The notes beneath the pieces were generated by a model. The model saw nothing but the letters and a program-made list of their open reading frames with translations, was not told the DNA's origin and made no database searches. Shown here in pieces: positions 27,125 to 39,500 of a DNA stretch of 64,000 nucleotides (its first letter is position 1; the number at the start of each line of letters is the position of its first letter). This stretch comes from Punica granatum (lineage: Eukaryota > Streptophyta > Magnoliopsida > Myrtales > Lythraceae). A program made the translations under genes and the position numbers. The stretch is from positions 7,522,982 to 7,586,981 of the forward strand of contig NC_045134.1 of NCBI RefSeq assembly GCF_007655135.1. The letters run 5' to 3'.

Positions 27125-28060
27125 ATGTGATAAATAATAATGTTCTTTCGAGCCCAAAATAAATAAAAATCTAGAACGTAAACATATATATACATATACC
27201 CATTTGATGTATGCGTACATATATAGGTTGACATTAGGTGACATATATGGGAAGAAAAAAGGGTGCGCTTTTCAGCTAATACTGACAATATTAATCGATT
27301 TAGTTGGACGTTTAATGAGTAGCTCTCCCAATTTCCAACTGCCAAAAAATTCAATGTGGTAGAACATTCTTAACCTTTCTAGAGAGGAGACCATAAAATT
27401 TATATTCGGCCTCGAACTTGAATTCTTTTGATAGGTTCATTTGTCAACATAGATGACCTACACAAACCGATGCATTAAATAATTAATTAATCCAGATGTA
27501 ATTGAAAACCATCGACCTCTGCCTTGACAAATATTAAATGTAAATTTCAGCGTCAAGTATCGAGCTATAAAAATTCATAGATTATTGTCTTTTGCCCTTT
27601 GCATGCCGTAATGGAGATGCATCTTTCATAACTCCCCTTATTAAATCAAATCAAAAATTGGAAAAGTGATAGCCCATCAAAACAAACATGCAGGGCCTCG
27701 CGGAAGCCCAAATAACAATATAATCCAATGTAGGCCCAAAAGATTGCACCAATGGGCTTCAAGTAAGTAAAGGAATGGCCTTTATAGATCATAAATATCG
27801 ACTTCCCCATTTGTGAACGAAAGATCGTTTAATTCTCTTAAGGGTTCCAGATTTGATACTCATCGTGAATGAAACTCCTTGCCTCGTTACTTTCCATTTT
27901 CTTTTTTACTTTTTTTTCTTGTTAGGCTTGTGGATCTTCATGGCAAAAAAGTTACAATAATTAAAAGCTTATGAAAAAATTGAATTGAGATGACATTTGA
28001 AAGAGAGATAGTTCATCATAAGTTGTCGATTTCACGCATCCCAAAGAAAGAAAATTTAAC
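27125..28060. other. intergenic, no gene recognised
   Basis: AT-rich DNA. Around 27780-27890 there is a fragment resembling part of the SINE seen at 35005-35172 (a 'ttcacaag'-like block and a box-B-like 'agatttgatactc'), too degraded to bound. No exon could be supported. Confidence 0.4.
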
Positions 28061-28062
28061 TT

Positions 28063-28153
28063 GCGTTTGGTTTTCGAGTTAGATAAGTGATTTGACTCAA
28101 TTTGATTTTATATAATGATTATAAATATTAACAAATATATTGATGTATGAAAA

Positions 28154-28190
<37 letters not shown>

Positions 28191-28415
28191 ACATATATAG
28201 ATGGGAAAGTAGATAGGATATTTATTATTAAAAAATTAATTTTAAAAATGGTTAGGAAAAAGTATAAGTGAGAAAATATTATTAAATGAAAGTTTAGAAA
28301 TGAAAAAAGTAAGAATGAGAAAGTATTATTTAATGAAAGAAAAAGAGAAAATAATTATTATTATATTATTAAATTTGGGGAAGAATAGAGTTGAATTGAA
28401 AAAAAAAAACAATGC
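28063..28415. mobile_element. possible Tourist-like MITE with weak ends
   Basis: The left end, GCGTTTGGTTTTCGAGTT, resembles the MITE at 25913. The right end, reversed, is GCATTGTTTTTTTTTTTC, a weaker match. The interior is AT-rich with a (TA)n tract at about 28158-28186. No clear target duplication was seen. Confidence 0.35.
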
Positions 28416-28956
28416 TCGTCTTCTTTTTGTGCTACATTAATTAGTGATGAAGGAAAAAATCTTGAAATAAGGTGTGATTACTATTCCAATGGGGTCTAAA
28501 TTAAGGTGTGAGTCAATTTCATTATTCATCATATACAGGTACAAATTGGAAGGCTAATACAATGGCAAATTTTAATCTTTTTTTTCTTCTCAATAATTAA
28601 TCTAAAATTCTTTCAAAAAATTCAGAGGACTGATTTCAATTTCCGACATCTCTGCATTTTTCTTGTGCCTTAACAATTCAAGAAAAATGCCACTTCTACA
28701 AATTAAGTTCAAATGAAGGAAGAATCACCCATCACGCGTAATATCCTGCAAGGCCAATTAATGCATGCGTGGACGATTGATTAGTTTCTATTTCTTGCTA
28801 AGAAGCATATAATTAGAGAGATTCGTCGAGCAAATCAATTTCTCAATGAACTATTCGGGCTAAACATTCCGAATATCTATCTCGGATTCTGACGATTCGT
28901 GTCACCCCATTATTCTCAATTGGGATAAATAGTCATAAGATGTTATGAATTATTAT

Positions 28957-29393
28957 GGGTTAATAATAAAAAAAGCACAAAATTTTTATATTTTAACAAT
29001 TCTAGTACGAACTTTTTTCATTAACCTAAAAATACACAAACTTTCAATTTAATAACAATTCTAGCACATGGTCAAATTTTTCGTTAATTTGGACTGAATC
29101 GAAACCATAAAGGGCGCCGGCGATCCCAATTGGGGGGAAGGGCACCGGCGACCCCAATTAGAGGGGTGATGGCTGGAGCCAAGGCTCCAGTTGCCGGAAT
29201 TGGGATAATCCCCAATTTGATGGTTCTCCCGATTCCAGCGGTGGAGCCTCGATTCCATCCAAATTAACGGAAAATTTAACGTCGTGCTAGAATTGTTATC
29301 AAATCAAAAGTTTGTACATTCGTGGTTAAGGGAAAAAGTTCGTGTTAAAATTATTAAATGAAAAGTCTATACATATTTTTTTGTTATTAACCC
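28957..29393. mobile_element. non-autonomous MULE-like element, 437 bp
   Basis: Long inverted repeats of about 130-140 bp begin GGGTTAATAATAAAAAAA and, reversed, GGGTTAATAACAAAAAAA. The flanks AATTATTAT (28948-28956) and TATTATTAT (29394-29402) match at 8 of 9 positions, in keeping with a 9-bp target duplication. A GC-rich core (29110-29250) separates the AT-rich arms. It belongs to the same family as the element at 51542-52336. Confidence 0.75.
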
Positions 29394-29728
29394 TATTATT
29401 ATTATTGTTACTGTGGTTGGTGATGGGAGTAAATTGATTGAGTTAATTGAATTGGTTGGGGTTTGTTAATTGTCGACAACTTTTACACGCTTTAGCACAG
29501 CTAAGGGAACCCTATAGAATGATTTACGTGATTGATGTTGCTTTGGCGTCTCTTACTTTCGAACTTCTTTCGTCATACCATTCCTAACCTATCGTTTTCT
29601 TTGCCCATCCCGAGCCCTTCGCTTGGATGGAATGGAAGAATATGGAGTACTATTGCTTAGGAGAAACTACCTCGTAATAGAATAGAATGTTAAGAAGGAA
29701 GAAACTGTGGTTAAAATTCTCAAAATAT

Positions 29729-29920
29729 CATTTTGAGTTGCAATCATTTAACTGGTAAACAAAAAATAATATTTGATACCGTGTGACTTTGACACTACCG
29801 TCCAACTCTAATGATTTTCAGGCTTCCTGATATTTTGAGTTAGGGTCATTTAACTTGTAAACAAAAAATAATATTTGATACCGTGTGACTTTTACGTTGC
29901 CATCCAACTCCAATGATTTG
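29729..29920. repeat. two-copy tandem repeat, about 103-106-bp period
   Basis: Blocks at about 29729-29830 and 29832-29920 share 'gtaaacaaaaaataatattt', 'gataccgtgtgactt' and 'ccaactc-aatgattt'. It lies just upstream of, and partly within, the open frame at 29846-30277 (-), which I do not call a gene. Confidence 0.75.
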
Positions 29921-30271
29921 ATGTGCCTCCAAAATATCCAGCGGATTCCAACCTCGTGGAAGAACAGGCGAATTCCAACTATTGCTCTGTGGAACGTTCA
30001 TTTCACATGTACATAAATCCAATTGACTATGGGGCCAATATTGAGAGAGCCTCAAATTTATCACGTTTGGACCGTTCGTTTGCCTTTTGCGATCAAACCA
30101 AAAGCACCTTAAGTCCCTTTCTCCGAAAAAAGCATATGGATCTCGAGTAGCACCTGACCGTATGATTTCATAGTCTCGTGTAACATATATATATGTGATT
30201 ATATATTGCGACAAGTATAAAATCGAAGACGGCGAGGAAGAGCCTTCATAGTACGTGCTTAAGGGACCACA

Positions 30272-30530
30272 GTACATTTTCTCTTCTCCTAACTCTTCTT
30301 GAAAACAGGCTTATCTACTATTAATAATATTAATAACGGCGAGGAAAAGTCCATCATTTTACATATCTAATGGATCACAGTCTCAAATCTTTTCGTTTGG
30401 TCTAGTTTACGTATGTTGGAGGATATGATTTTATTGCAGAGGCTTGTTTCCAACCATGAGCCACTAGTTTGGATTGGAAATCTGAAGTTAGCAAAGTTCA
30501 AAATTAACGAGTTTTATTTCATCAAAAAAA
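30272..30530. repeat. direct duplication, copy A
   Basis: The sequence around 'gttggaggatatgattttat', 'agccactagtttgga' and 'gaagttagcaaag' recurs at 31250-31525 in the same orientation, about 1 kb away. It is noncoding. The pair probably arose as a local tandem duplication that was later enlarged by insertions, including the SINE that follows. Confidence 0.75.
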
Positions 30531-30539
30531 TATAATGAG

Positions 30540-30716
30540 TATCAACAAAAGTGTTGGTTGAGTGGTAAGCAGCTCACCCCCGTAAGGAGAAGAACACAAG
30601 TTCGAATCTCGAGAAGCGCACTTGTTGGAAGAGAGAATAACCTTTAATACTCGATCTCTTGACTGGATTAGTCAGACCCTATTGGGCTTCTGAATACCAG
30701 GGTACACACAAAAAAA
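30540..30716 (+). mobile_element. tRNA-derived SINE with target duplication
   Basis: Polymerase III promoter signals are visible: a box A-like GGTTGAGTGGTAAGC near 30555 and a box B-like AAGTTCGAATCTC near 30598. The element ends in an A-run. Flanking repeats 'aatataatgag' (30529-30539) and 'aatataacgag' (30717-30727) differ at one base. The related locus at about 31515-31545 lacks the insertion. Confidence 0.75.
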
Positions 30717-31249
30717 AATATAACGAGTTTTAGTGAACTTCACACGAACACTGCACGAACAACCTGTAGAAAGGGAGAATCGAGAAGGAATCTCGATTTC
30801 CCTTTCCGATACTTAAATGAGAGTGTGTACCAGAAAGAATAGTGAATTGAACTTGGGCTTTAGACATACCTAAAATGGTATTTATAGGAATCCCAAAATA
30901 TCGGTATCGAAATATTGCAATCTACACAATATATTTGATTACCAATAATATATAAATTTATATACCGAATATATCACAGAGATATCAATAGAATATTATT
31001 ATATGACACATGATATATCTATATATGGATTTTTTGAGTGGGAAGATATTACAAAAACAGAGAATATCAAGGTGGACCCGATCCGGTAAATAGGACCGAT
31101 TTTCTGGTCCTTAACAGATTTCAATCAAGGAAACGCATCCTCAATCAAGAATGAAGAGATCCCGGTTTGGTTCTGATCAATGAACCTATCTTACATCTTT
31201 TTTGTTTTGATAAATACATCTTACATCTTTATTCTTCTTCTCCTATCTT

Positions 31250-31525
31250 TAGTAGACCGTATTATATTTTCTCTTTCTCCTATCCCTTCTGAAAAATAGG
31301 CTGGACTCTTTTAATAATAATAATAATGGCAGGCAAGAAAGAGCCTTCATCATACGTATTTAAGGACCACAACCTCAAGACTCTTCGTTTAATCTAAGTT
31401 TACGTTTGTTGGAGGATATGATTTTATTGGAGAGGCTTATTCCAACCATATAAGCCACTAGTTTGGACTGAAAATGTGAAGTTAGCAAAGCTTAAAACTA
31501 ACGAGTTTTATTTTATTAAAAAAAT
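31250..31525. repeat. direct duplication, copy B
   Basis: Second copy of the 30272-30530 sequence, diverged by substitutions and short indels. It runs on into 'gagttttattttattaaaaa' and 'ttttagtgaa' without the SINE, and so serves as an empty site. Confidence 0.75.
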
Positions 31526-34500
31526 CACCAAGTTTTAGTGAAGTAAAATGAATTCCACTTTGAGCTGATAAAATGGATTTCAATTAATTAGTGACACTAA
31601 CTCCCAATCTGGAACAGAAAAGTTGGATTCGTTCTGACCAATTGAATATGTCTTGTAGGTATGTTCACGGGATTAACGGGTTTGACCATTCCCAGAACTT
31701 AATGGATATTAAAAGGGTTTTGCTTGTTGGATTGCGGGAAGAATTTATGGATTTTTTGTCAAAAAAGGATTCGGGAAGAGTTCGGTATATTTTTGCTCTA
31801 AAATCCATCTCAAGCCCGCTAAGATGAAAATTAATAAAATACTCACATTCATTTGTTAATTTTGCAAGTTAACCTTCAACTAAAAGGTAAATTACTAACT
31901 ACATAAAATTTTTGTAATTACAATTTATTTTATTAGTTCATTTTTGAATGCCTTTATCTTCTTTTGCATAGGCATTGGTTGTAGTAGAATATATAGTGTC
32001 TTCGATGCGTCGGAAGAAAATGTTGATGAAGATGTGGAGGAGGATTAATGAGTTTTATGTATTTGATTAAATGATTGTTTAAACTCATTAGGGATTGTGT
32101 TATATAAACTCAATGAGATGAAACTCTTTGAGAAATGTTAATTTAATTGATGTTTTTATTCATGAAACTGGTGTGGTTAAATATATGTTTTGTGGTCGTT
32201 GTTATTTAGGTTTTTATTTATAATGGCTAATTAGTATATAAAAGACGAATTTTTAGTGGGAATCGTTAAATTAGTGGAAAGTGTTTGAAAATTTGTTTGG
32301 AGATTAACCCATGTTGAAGGGTTTAGATTTAGGTAGAATCCAGTTGTCCCAAACCCTCACAAACATCCCTATTGTCTTGCATCTATTTTCTCTTGCCCTA
32401 TCCTTAATAATATACCGTAATATATTGTTATTGTTATTGTTATTATTATTATCTTTTGTAATATTTTTTATAGATATTTTAGTGCAATATCTATATAAAA
32501 TAATAAAAGTCGGAATTACGCGTTAGAATATGCTACGTAAGACGAAGCCTAATTCTAGTTACGAGATATTTCGTGTCACCACTAACAAGAATAGGACAAT
32601 TGTCACAATATCATGCCACCACCTCGACTTTAGAAGCTGAAAAGATTTGAACTTATGAAAAGTCACAAATAATATATTTATGTTATTTATAATTAATAGA
32701 ATTTGATTATTGTGAACTTAAAGGAGTGTCGTATTTTTGATAAAGAACTCACTTTTTTGCCCTATAATCTTTGACATGGAGGGAAATTTGAGAAAAAATT
32801 CTTCAACTGTAGAAACTAAAAGATATTGAAATCATCATCATTATCTTAAGGTAAATAAATTATATTGTTTATAGATTAGAGGGAGATAATTTTATATGAA
32901 GTATAGAATAAAAAAAATTAAGCAACTAAGGGAATATTTGAGAGGATACAATCATGGCATATATGGTATATATTTTATTGTATGTAATAAATAAAATATA
33001 TTCATTTAAGGACTTTTGAATTAGGGAGAATTGATATATTCTTATAGTGATATCATTCTACTAATCAAGGAGAGATTACATTCATAAAATGATAGAAAGA
33101 TGTAAGACAACAAACAAAATTATTTCTATAAAGAGTGGTGAAAGAATTTAATAATAATAATAATTTTATTAACCATTATAATAATTTTAGTCCGGGCATG
33201 CACCAGCCAATCACCTAATTATCATTTTCTGCTGACGAGACGTTTCTTTGACCACATAGATATAGAAGAAGACCGTGAGAGCCCAGCTGGCAAAGACGCG
33301 TTTAGGACAGTGAGACTGACAAAAATGTTTTTCTGGTGCAACAGAAACAGAGCAGAGCATAATGCCCATATCATTCCTTCCCCCCCCCCTTAGCAATAAT
33401 TTATGCATCATGAACAGAGACATATACATCAGTCCAAATCAAACAAACTAATACCACATGACAGACATATAAAAATATGCGGAAAGTCTAACATGACACG
33501 GTCGTCACGCCGATTCATCCACGGGGCCTACGAGGGGCGCACGGATGATATCTGAACTATAATCTTTCTCTGACCACACACACACCACAAGGCGTTGCAG
33601 GTGGATCCAATGCATGGATGCGCTCTGATCCATGTCTCGCATGTCGATCGGGACACCACTATGCAAATGTCACGAGGATTGGTTATTAACTGATTTTGGC
33701 TCTTACATTGGAAGCTCATGAGGATCTGTTTCATTTGTAATTGACCATCCCTTTGATTTCCCATTATAAATACATACATTTATTTCTTTGAATTACTAAC
33801 GGTGACAACTTATGCTAGGTTCATCAGAATAGGAAAAATAATGAGATTTACTCAACCAATTTAATGCAATTAACAATTGGGTTATTGAGAATTTCCCTAA
33901 AGAAAAATCATATCAAATAAGAATATATATATTTAATATGCTCGGCCCCATTTCACTCAAAAAAATTAATTTGCTAATTTAATAAAAATTGTAGATTATT
34001 ACATTGAGGACCTTCCCTTAAGAATAATAATAATAGAATCCTGAAAATTTTAGCAAACCTAGTATAAGATATTTACTGCAATAAATATATGTAAATGCCT
34101 ATACAAGACGTAGATTGTACTAGTAATGTTATAGTACTTCTATCGGACCTAGCAATATAGGCATGTATATTTACAAACCTATTAGACTTATTAATGTAGG
34201 CATGTATATTTAATTCAAAAAGTTAATTTTATTAGATATGATGTAATTTACTTATTTATTCACTGATAATTCCAATCATGTGAACTTCCACTCGTAATAT
34301 ATGATAATAGACAAAAATACGACAACATAGAGTTTAGCGGATTGGATTGACGCTAGATATATATATTATCTAAACAAATCAAATCCATTTAGACACGATA
34401 TATAACTGTGTGGTTGAATATGTGTAATATATTTAGATACGATTAGTTTTATCTATTGATGAAACAAATAAATTAAATTACACTTCATAACTTGAAACAA

Positions 34501-34637
34501 ATTCATTATCCAACACCTCGAGTAATCTCTCTATTCTTTGCTCATCACCCAAAAGACATTCATGCTTGTTATGGTTTTTCGTCATATAAATAGTGTAAAC
34601 AGATGTTCATTTATGGTAGTCATGCCGTATCATATAG

Positions 34638-34640
<3 letters not shown>
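31526..34640. other. intergenic, no gene recognised
   Basis: AT-rich with short ORFs that show no family motif, for example at 31591-31827, 32311-32526 (largely a leucine run from a TTA/TTG repeat), 33211-33429 and 33528-33779. The block 33190-33780 is less AT-rich than its surroundings but no exon could be recognised in it. Confidence 0.4.

Positions 34641-34644
<4 letters not shown>

Positions 34645-34679
<35 letters not shown>
34645..34679. repeat. (TA)n microsatellite
   Basis: Uninterrupted TA run of about 17 units in intergenic DNA. Confidence 0.9.
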
Positions 34680-34682
<3 letters not shown>

Positions 34683-34871
34683 AACACATTTAATTATACA
34701 AGTTAGTCGCGTTATGTCTGTATCACACCAACTAGATTTAAAGAAAGAAATTAAAAAGAATAGTTTGCCTCGCATAACTCGGACGCCTTAGCGGGCAGCT
34801 ATGTCATTTCAACAGTATATCGTGATACATTACATCTATATTTTTTTTATCAATTTAAAATTCAAAAAAAA

Positions 34872-34990
34872 AAGAAGATGTAATGCAGTATTGCACGCCC
34901 TCACATGTTGTTCTAGAGGTTGCAGGTTCGATAGCACTCATGCTACTTTATTAGTTATTTACGATTTATCTTTTATTGTATTAGGCATTA
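34872..34990 (+). mobile_element. tRNA-derived SINE fragment
   Basis: Box A-like GTAATGCAGTATTGCACG is followed about 45 bases on by box B-like GCAGGTTCGATAGCAC. It resembles the SINE-like segments at 49015, 50035 and 62840. Ends are not clear. Confidence 0.45.
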
Positions 34991-35004
34991 GACCTTCTTC
35001 TTTT

Positions 35005-35172
35005 TTGTGAATCATAGTATCCAGAAGTCTAATTAAACATCGACTAATCCAGTCAAGTCGAGTTGATTTACTAAGGGGTAAAGCTCTCATAGCGTAGATT
35101 TTCTACATTCACAAGAATTCAAACTCGAGACCTTACTTAAGCGATACAAATGCCAAATTGCTTGAACTAATT
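35005..35172 (-). mobile_element. tRNA-derived SINE, second family
   Basis: On the minus strand the order is 'caagcaatttggcatttg', then a box B-like GAGTTTGAATTC, then 'agctttaccccttag' and 'gacttgactggattagtc', ending at a GGATAC motif. The same blocks recur in the array unit (about 2527-2650 and 3875-3990, minus; about 6275-6420, plus) and in the SINE at 30540. It is therefore a dispersed family. Confidence 0.5.
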
Positions 35173-35539
35173 CACATTAATAGCCTTGAACCTTCTTTAT
35201 ACAATGGAATGCCTGTTTCATGGTAAAACACTTTTTTTTTCTAGCTCTTTAAATATTAAGGACAACATTGTGGCCCATAGATCTTTCAATAATGTGACAA
35301 ATTTATCGGATCACATGTAAAGTGCAATAAAATTAGAGGGTCCCTTATATGTCAATAATGTGTTCTTGACGTGTATATAAATTAAAATCAGCTTATATGT
35401 CGATGACGTATCGTTAACATGTCCGGCTTATATTAGACCGATTTTCTTTAAAAATCGATTTTTATGATCTGATTCGGTGACTTGATAATGATGAGTGATG
35501 TTGCGGAATGTGATTGGTACATGTGGCAGGAAGATTCGA

Positions 35540-36040
35540 GAACAGTAGTATAATATTGTAGACGAAAATTATGAAATAAAAAATTTATAGGATCTAATAA
35601 ATGAAATTAATACTACGTCACGAAACACAAGTTGTGGTTCCATTATAGAATCTATTCTTCATAAAACATGTCGGATAATATTCCTAAATATCTTTTAGTA
35701 GAATTAAACGGATGAAGAACACACTTGAGTATCGTAGTCGGAGCTTTCTAATGCGAATCCGATACAATTTGTTTGAATATGACGCTACACAAATCATCAC
35801 TCCTAACTCTCAGCTCTGTCGGATCAATCAATCTATCAATTGAGACTAATTTCCGCTCGAGCTGTCAACCTCCTAGCACCATAGACAAATCCCGTCGATC
35901 ACCGACCTCAAAAATCTCTCAATCAACCATGGAAGGTCAGCAAGTTAAGGAATCTTCGTGGACCCCCGCCAGTTGGGCCCTCTAATGGAGTTCCCCTGTT
36001 CATTCTTACTTAAATAGATAGGCTCACACCAGAGCTTCCC
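35540..36040 (+). promoter_or_regulatory. borate exporter promoter region
   Basis: Noncoding DNA upstream of the borate exporter. A TATA-like TTAAATAG lies at about 36010-36017. The transcribed leader probably begins around 36040. The frame at 35773-35985 shows no family motif and is not called. Confidence 0.4.
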
Positions 36041-36087
36041 ATGCTCTGCTCTGCTCCACTCTTCCCCCTCTGCATACTCCTCCTTAG

Positions 36088-36134
<47 letters not shown>

Positions 36135-36524
36135 TTAAGCATCGTCTTTAGACTTCTGGGTGTCGGCTGCATTTTCGTCTTCCCTTGTTTTTGCTCGGGA
36201 CATCGGATGATTTCGCAGCTCTGCTCTGTTTTCTGAGGTGAGAATGAGATCCCCCAACTATGTCGCGTCGGCATTCGTACCATTGCAGAGTTCTCTTTTT
36301 GTCTGTTTATGTACTTACTGGCAGCAATGGCCTATTTGCACTCACATCGACGGAAAGATTTCGTCTTGGTTCTTCAAGAAAGCTTTCCCACCTCGGAAAC
36401 CAAGAACGTTTCCTAATGACCCTTTGAGATTTATTAAAGACTTGAATTGGTGAAACGTTGGAATTTGTTACGTTGATGGATGTTCCATGTACTGATGACG
36501 TTCCGTTTCGTTTGTTCGTCAGAC
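36041..36524 (+). promoter_or_regulatory. 5' leader of the borate exporter, with GA tract and leader intron
   Basis: The leader contains a GA microsatellite (about 36091-36131). A likely leader intron runs from 36238 (donor TGAG/GTGAGAA) to 36522 (acceptor TTCGTCAG), placing only two bases before the ATG at 36525. Two upstream ATGs lie in the first leader exon (36041 and 36207). Confidence 0.5.
36207..36236 (+). promoter_or_regulatory. short upstream ORF (9 codons) in the borate exporter leader
   Basis: ATG-ATT-TCG and so on to TGA, coding for MISQLCSVF. The stop codon ends one base before the predicted leader-intron donor. Upstream ORFs control translation by boron in some plant boron-transport genes such as NIP5;1 (AUG-UAA) and BOR1. 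This one is longer than a bare AUG-stop, and its role is unknown. Confidence 0.4.
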
Positions 36525-39500
36525 ATGGAAAGGAGTAGTAGCCCGAAGAAGCCCATGGCCGGGATCGTCAAAGATGTCAAAGGAAGAGTGGCCTGCTACC
36601 GGCAGGACTGGGTCTGCGCATCCTGCATAGGAGTGAGGTATCCATGTAGTTTCATGAGAGATTGTCGGATTACATCGACATGGTGCTGGTGGTTCGGACA
36701 AAAAAAGGAAACTGATCACACGATGCACATCTGAGATCTTTTACTACATTCCGTCTTGGTGACGGGCCTAGTAATTTGGCACATGCTCTAATGTGTAATG
36801 TGTGGTCGGTGCTTCTGCACGATCTTGCAGCTTGGCTGAATTGTGATTCGATACATTTCCTATTGTTTGCGCAGGATATTGGCACCGACTGCATTTATCT
36901 TCTTTGCTTCTGCACTTCCCGTGATAGCCTTCGGGGAGCAACTCAGCCGGGATACAGGTATGAGCAAACTTCTCTTAGATTCATCAAGTATGAATTTTCT
37001 GGAAGGTTCAATATTCGATCTGGAAAAGTGTTCCGGCTTTTCCAGCAGATGGAAAAGCGCACATGAAATGAAATGTTCAATTTTTCTTGAAGTATTATGT
37101 CAGGAAAAAAAGAAAGGTTCCAAATTTAGCTTTTTATTATGTTAGATGGAAGCTTGAGCACGGTGGAGACATTGGCATCTACAGCAATATGTGGGATCAT
37201 CCACTCGATACTCGGAGGACAGCCCCTTTTGATCTTAGGAGTTGCAGAACCAACTGTTATAATGTACACATACCTGTACAATTTCGCCAAGTCACGACCC
37301 GACCTGGGCCAAGACCTCTATTTAGCTTGGGCTGCATGGTAAGGACGAAAAGAATCCATTTTCCTGACTACATAATTTGTTATGTATATGATGGTTAATA
37401 TAATTCTTGCACCACAAGCCTCGTATTTGTCTTATTTTTCTTCTGATGATTTTCTTGAGAAAGGGTTTGCGTCTGGACCTCAATTTTGCTGTGCCTGCTA
37501 GCGATATTCAATGCGTGCACAATCATTACCCGATTCACGAGGGTCGCAGGGGAACTCTTCGGGATGTTGATCGCAGTCCTCTTCATTCAACAAGCCACTA
37601 AGGTACCTTTCTAGATCATAAAACTTGACCTCTAGCAAATGGAAGCGTAATTGACATAATGTTTTAACTGACATTGAGTGATGTGCGATTTTGCAGGGAC
37701 TAGTGAGCGAATTCAATATCCCAAAAGCTGAAAATGCTGAGTTACTGAAGTACCACTTCGAGTGGTTATATGCCAATGGACTGCTTGCGGTGATCTTTGC
37801 GTTTGGTTTGCTGTACACTGCTCTGAAGAGCCGTACGGCAAGGTCATGGAAATATGGAACCCGTATGGGATCTGACTCAAGATCTTGGTTTTGTTCCGTG
37901 TCATGATCATTGTCATCTTCTTCTTCTAACTTTTCTTTTCTTTTTTGGGCTGATCTTCAACATAGGCTGGTTTCGAGGTTTTATAGCAGACTACGGAGTT
38001 CCTCTGATGGTTCTGTCCTGGACAGCACTGTCCTTCACCGTGCCGAGAAAAGTTCCTGATGGGGTCCCCAGAAGGCTCTTCTGCCCACTCCCATGGGAAT
38101 CGGCATCCCTCTACCACTGGACCGTGATTAAGGTATAAACTCCTGTATAACGAGTTCATTCATTTATTTGTGATAATCCCCTTTTTGACCATCTAAGAGC
38201 TTAAGACGATCGATGATACTTCATCTGAAAAACTGAATCTGCTATGGACAGGCCTGCCGAATTGGATCCTGAACCTGTCTAGTTATTCAAGTTGTATATG
38301 CCAATGAAACAACTGAGATAAATGGGATCTTCTTTTGAGCCAGTCCCCCAATCTCAAGTCTTTCATTGTTTAAATCTTTCCAGCTTAATCCACGAACCCC
38401 TTCATCATAGCTCACCCTATCTAATGTTTGGTCCACTTCTAAGAGCTATCAGATGAATTTGAGGTACTATGACTTGTTTCTTAGAAAATCAGGTTTCCTA
38501 ACGTGAATGATTTTGCAGGATATGGGAAGAGTTCCACCGATGTACATTTTTGCTGCCTTTATCCCGGCCCTTATGATCGCAGGCTTATATTTCTTTGACC
38601 ATAGCGTGGCCTCGCAAATGGCGCAGCAGAAAGAATTTAATCTCAAGAAGCCTTCTGCTTATCACTACGACATGTTGTTGCTTGGTTTAATGGTGTGTAT
38701 CCGGGAATATTGAATCTCTTTCGTTGTTCTGTTTTCCTTTCATTATGGAAGAAAGACATGTATATGTGATACTAGATATTTAATATTTATCTATGAATCT
38801 CTGTGGCTATATATATGAAATGATCACTGATTTTGTGGTTTCAGACTTTGCTTTGCGGGCTACTTGGAATTCCGCCTTCAAATGGAGTCCTTCCGCAATC
38901 TCCTATGCACACAAAGAGCCTAGCTGTTCTCCGGGGACAGGTTCGTGACAAAATGCAAAGATGTTTGAGCATAGATGAGATGATAATAATCGAAGTGTGC
39001 CGAATATGAATATTAAAAACAAATGCCGAGCACGGTCATGGGAAAAATAACTTGCCCCTGAAAGTAAAAAGTTTGGAAGCTTCACCACATAAGGGATATG
39101 CAATCCCGTTGCTTAGTTCACACGAGATTCGTTTATCTTTTTTCAGGTGATTCGCAAGCGGATGGTTCAGAGTGCAAAAGAAAGCATGAAGCAGCAAGCA
39201 AGCAATTCCGAGATTTACGGAAAGATGCAGGCGGTTTTCATCGAAATGGACTCAGCTCCTAATGTAATTTTCCGCCCATTTCTTCTCATCTTGTCATAGA
39301 CAACCTTCCTGTCATATCTCCAGATCATGCTATATATATATATTCGTTGATGTGTATATGTTTACGTGATGCTTTTTTTTCATTCTTTCTGCAGACTCCT
39401 TCTGCGGCGGCTAAAGAGTTGGCCGACTTGAAGGAGGCAGTCATGAAGACTGAACAGGATGAAGGAGAAACAAACAAGGTGTTCGACCCCGAAAAGTGCA

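Noticed and set aside
29846..30277. 143-codon minus-strand ORF
   Set aside because: No recognisable domain; it overlaps a short tandem repeat and a plus-strand ORF at 29923-30150. It may be chance; transcript data would decide.
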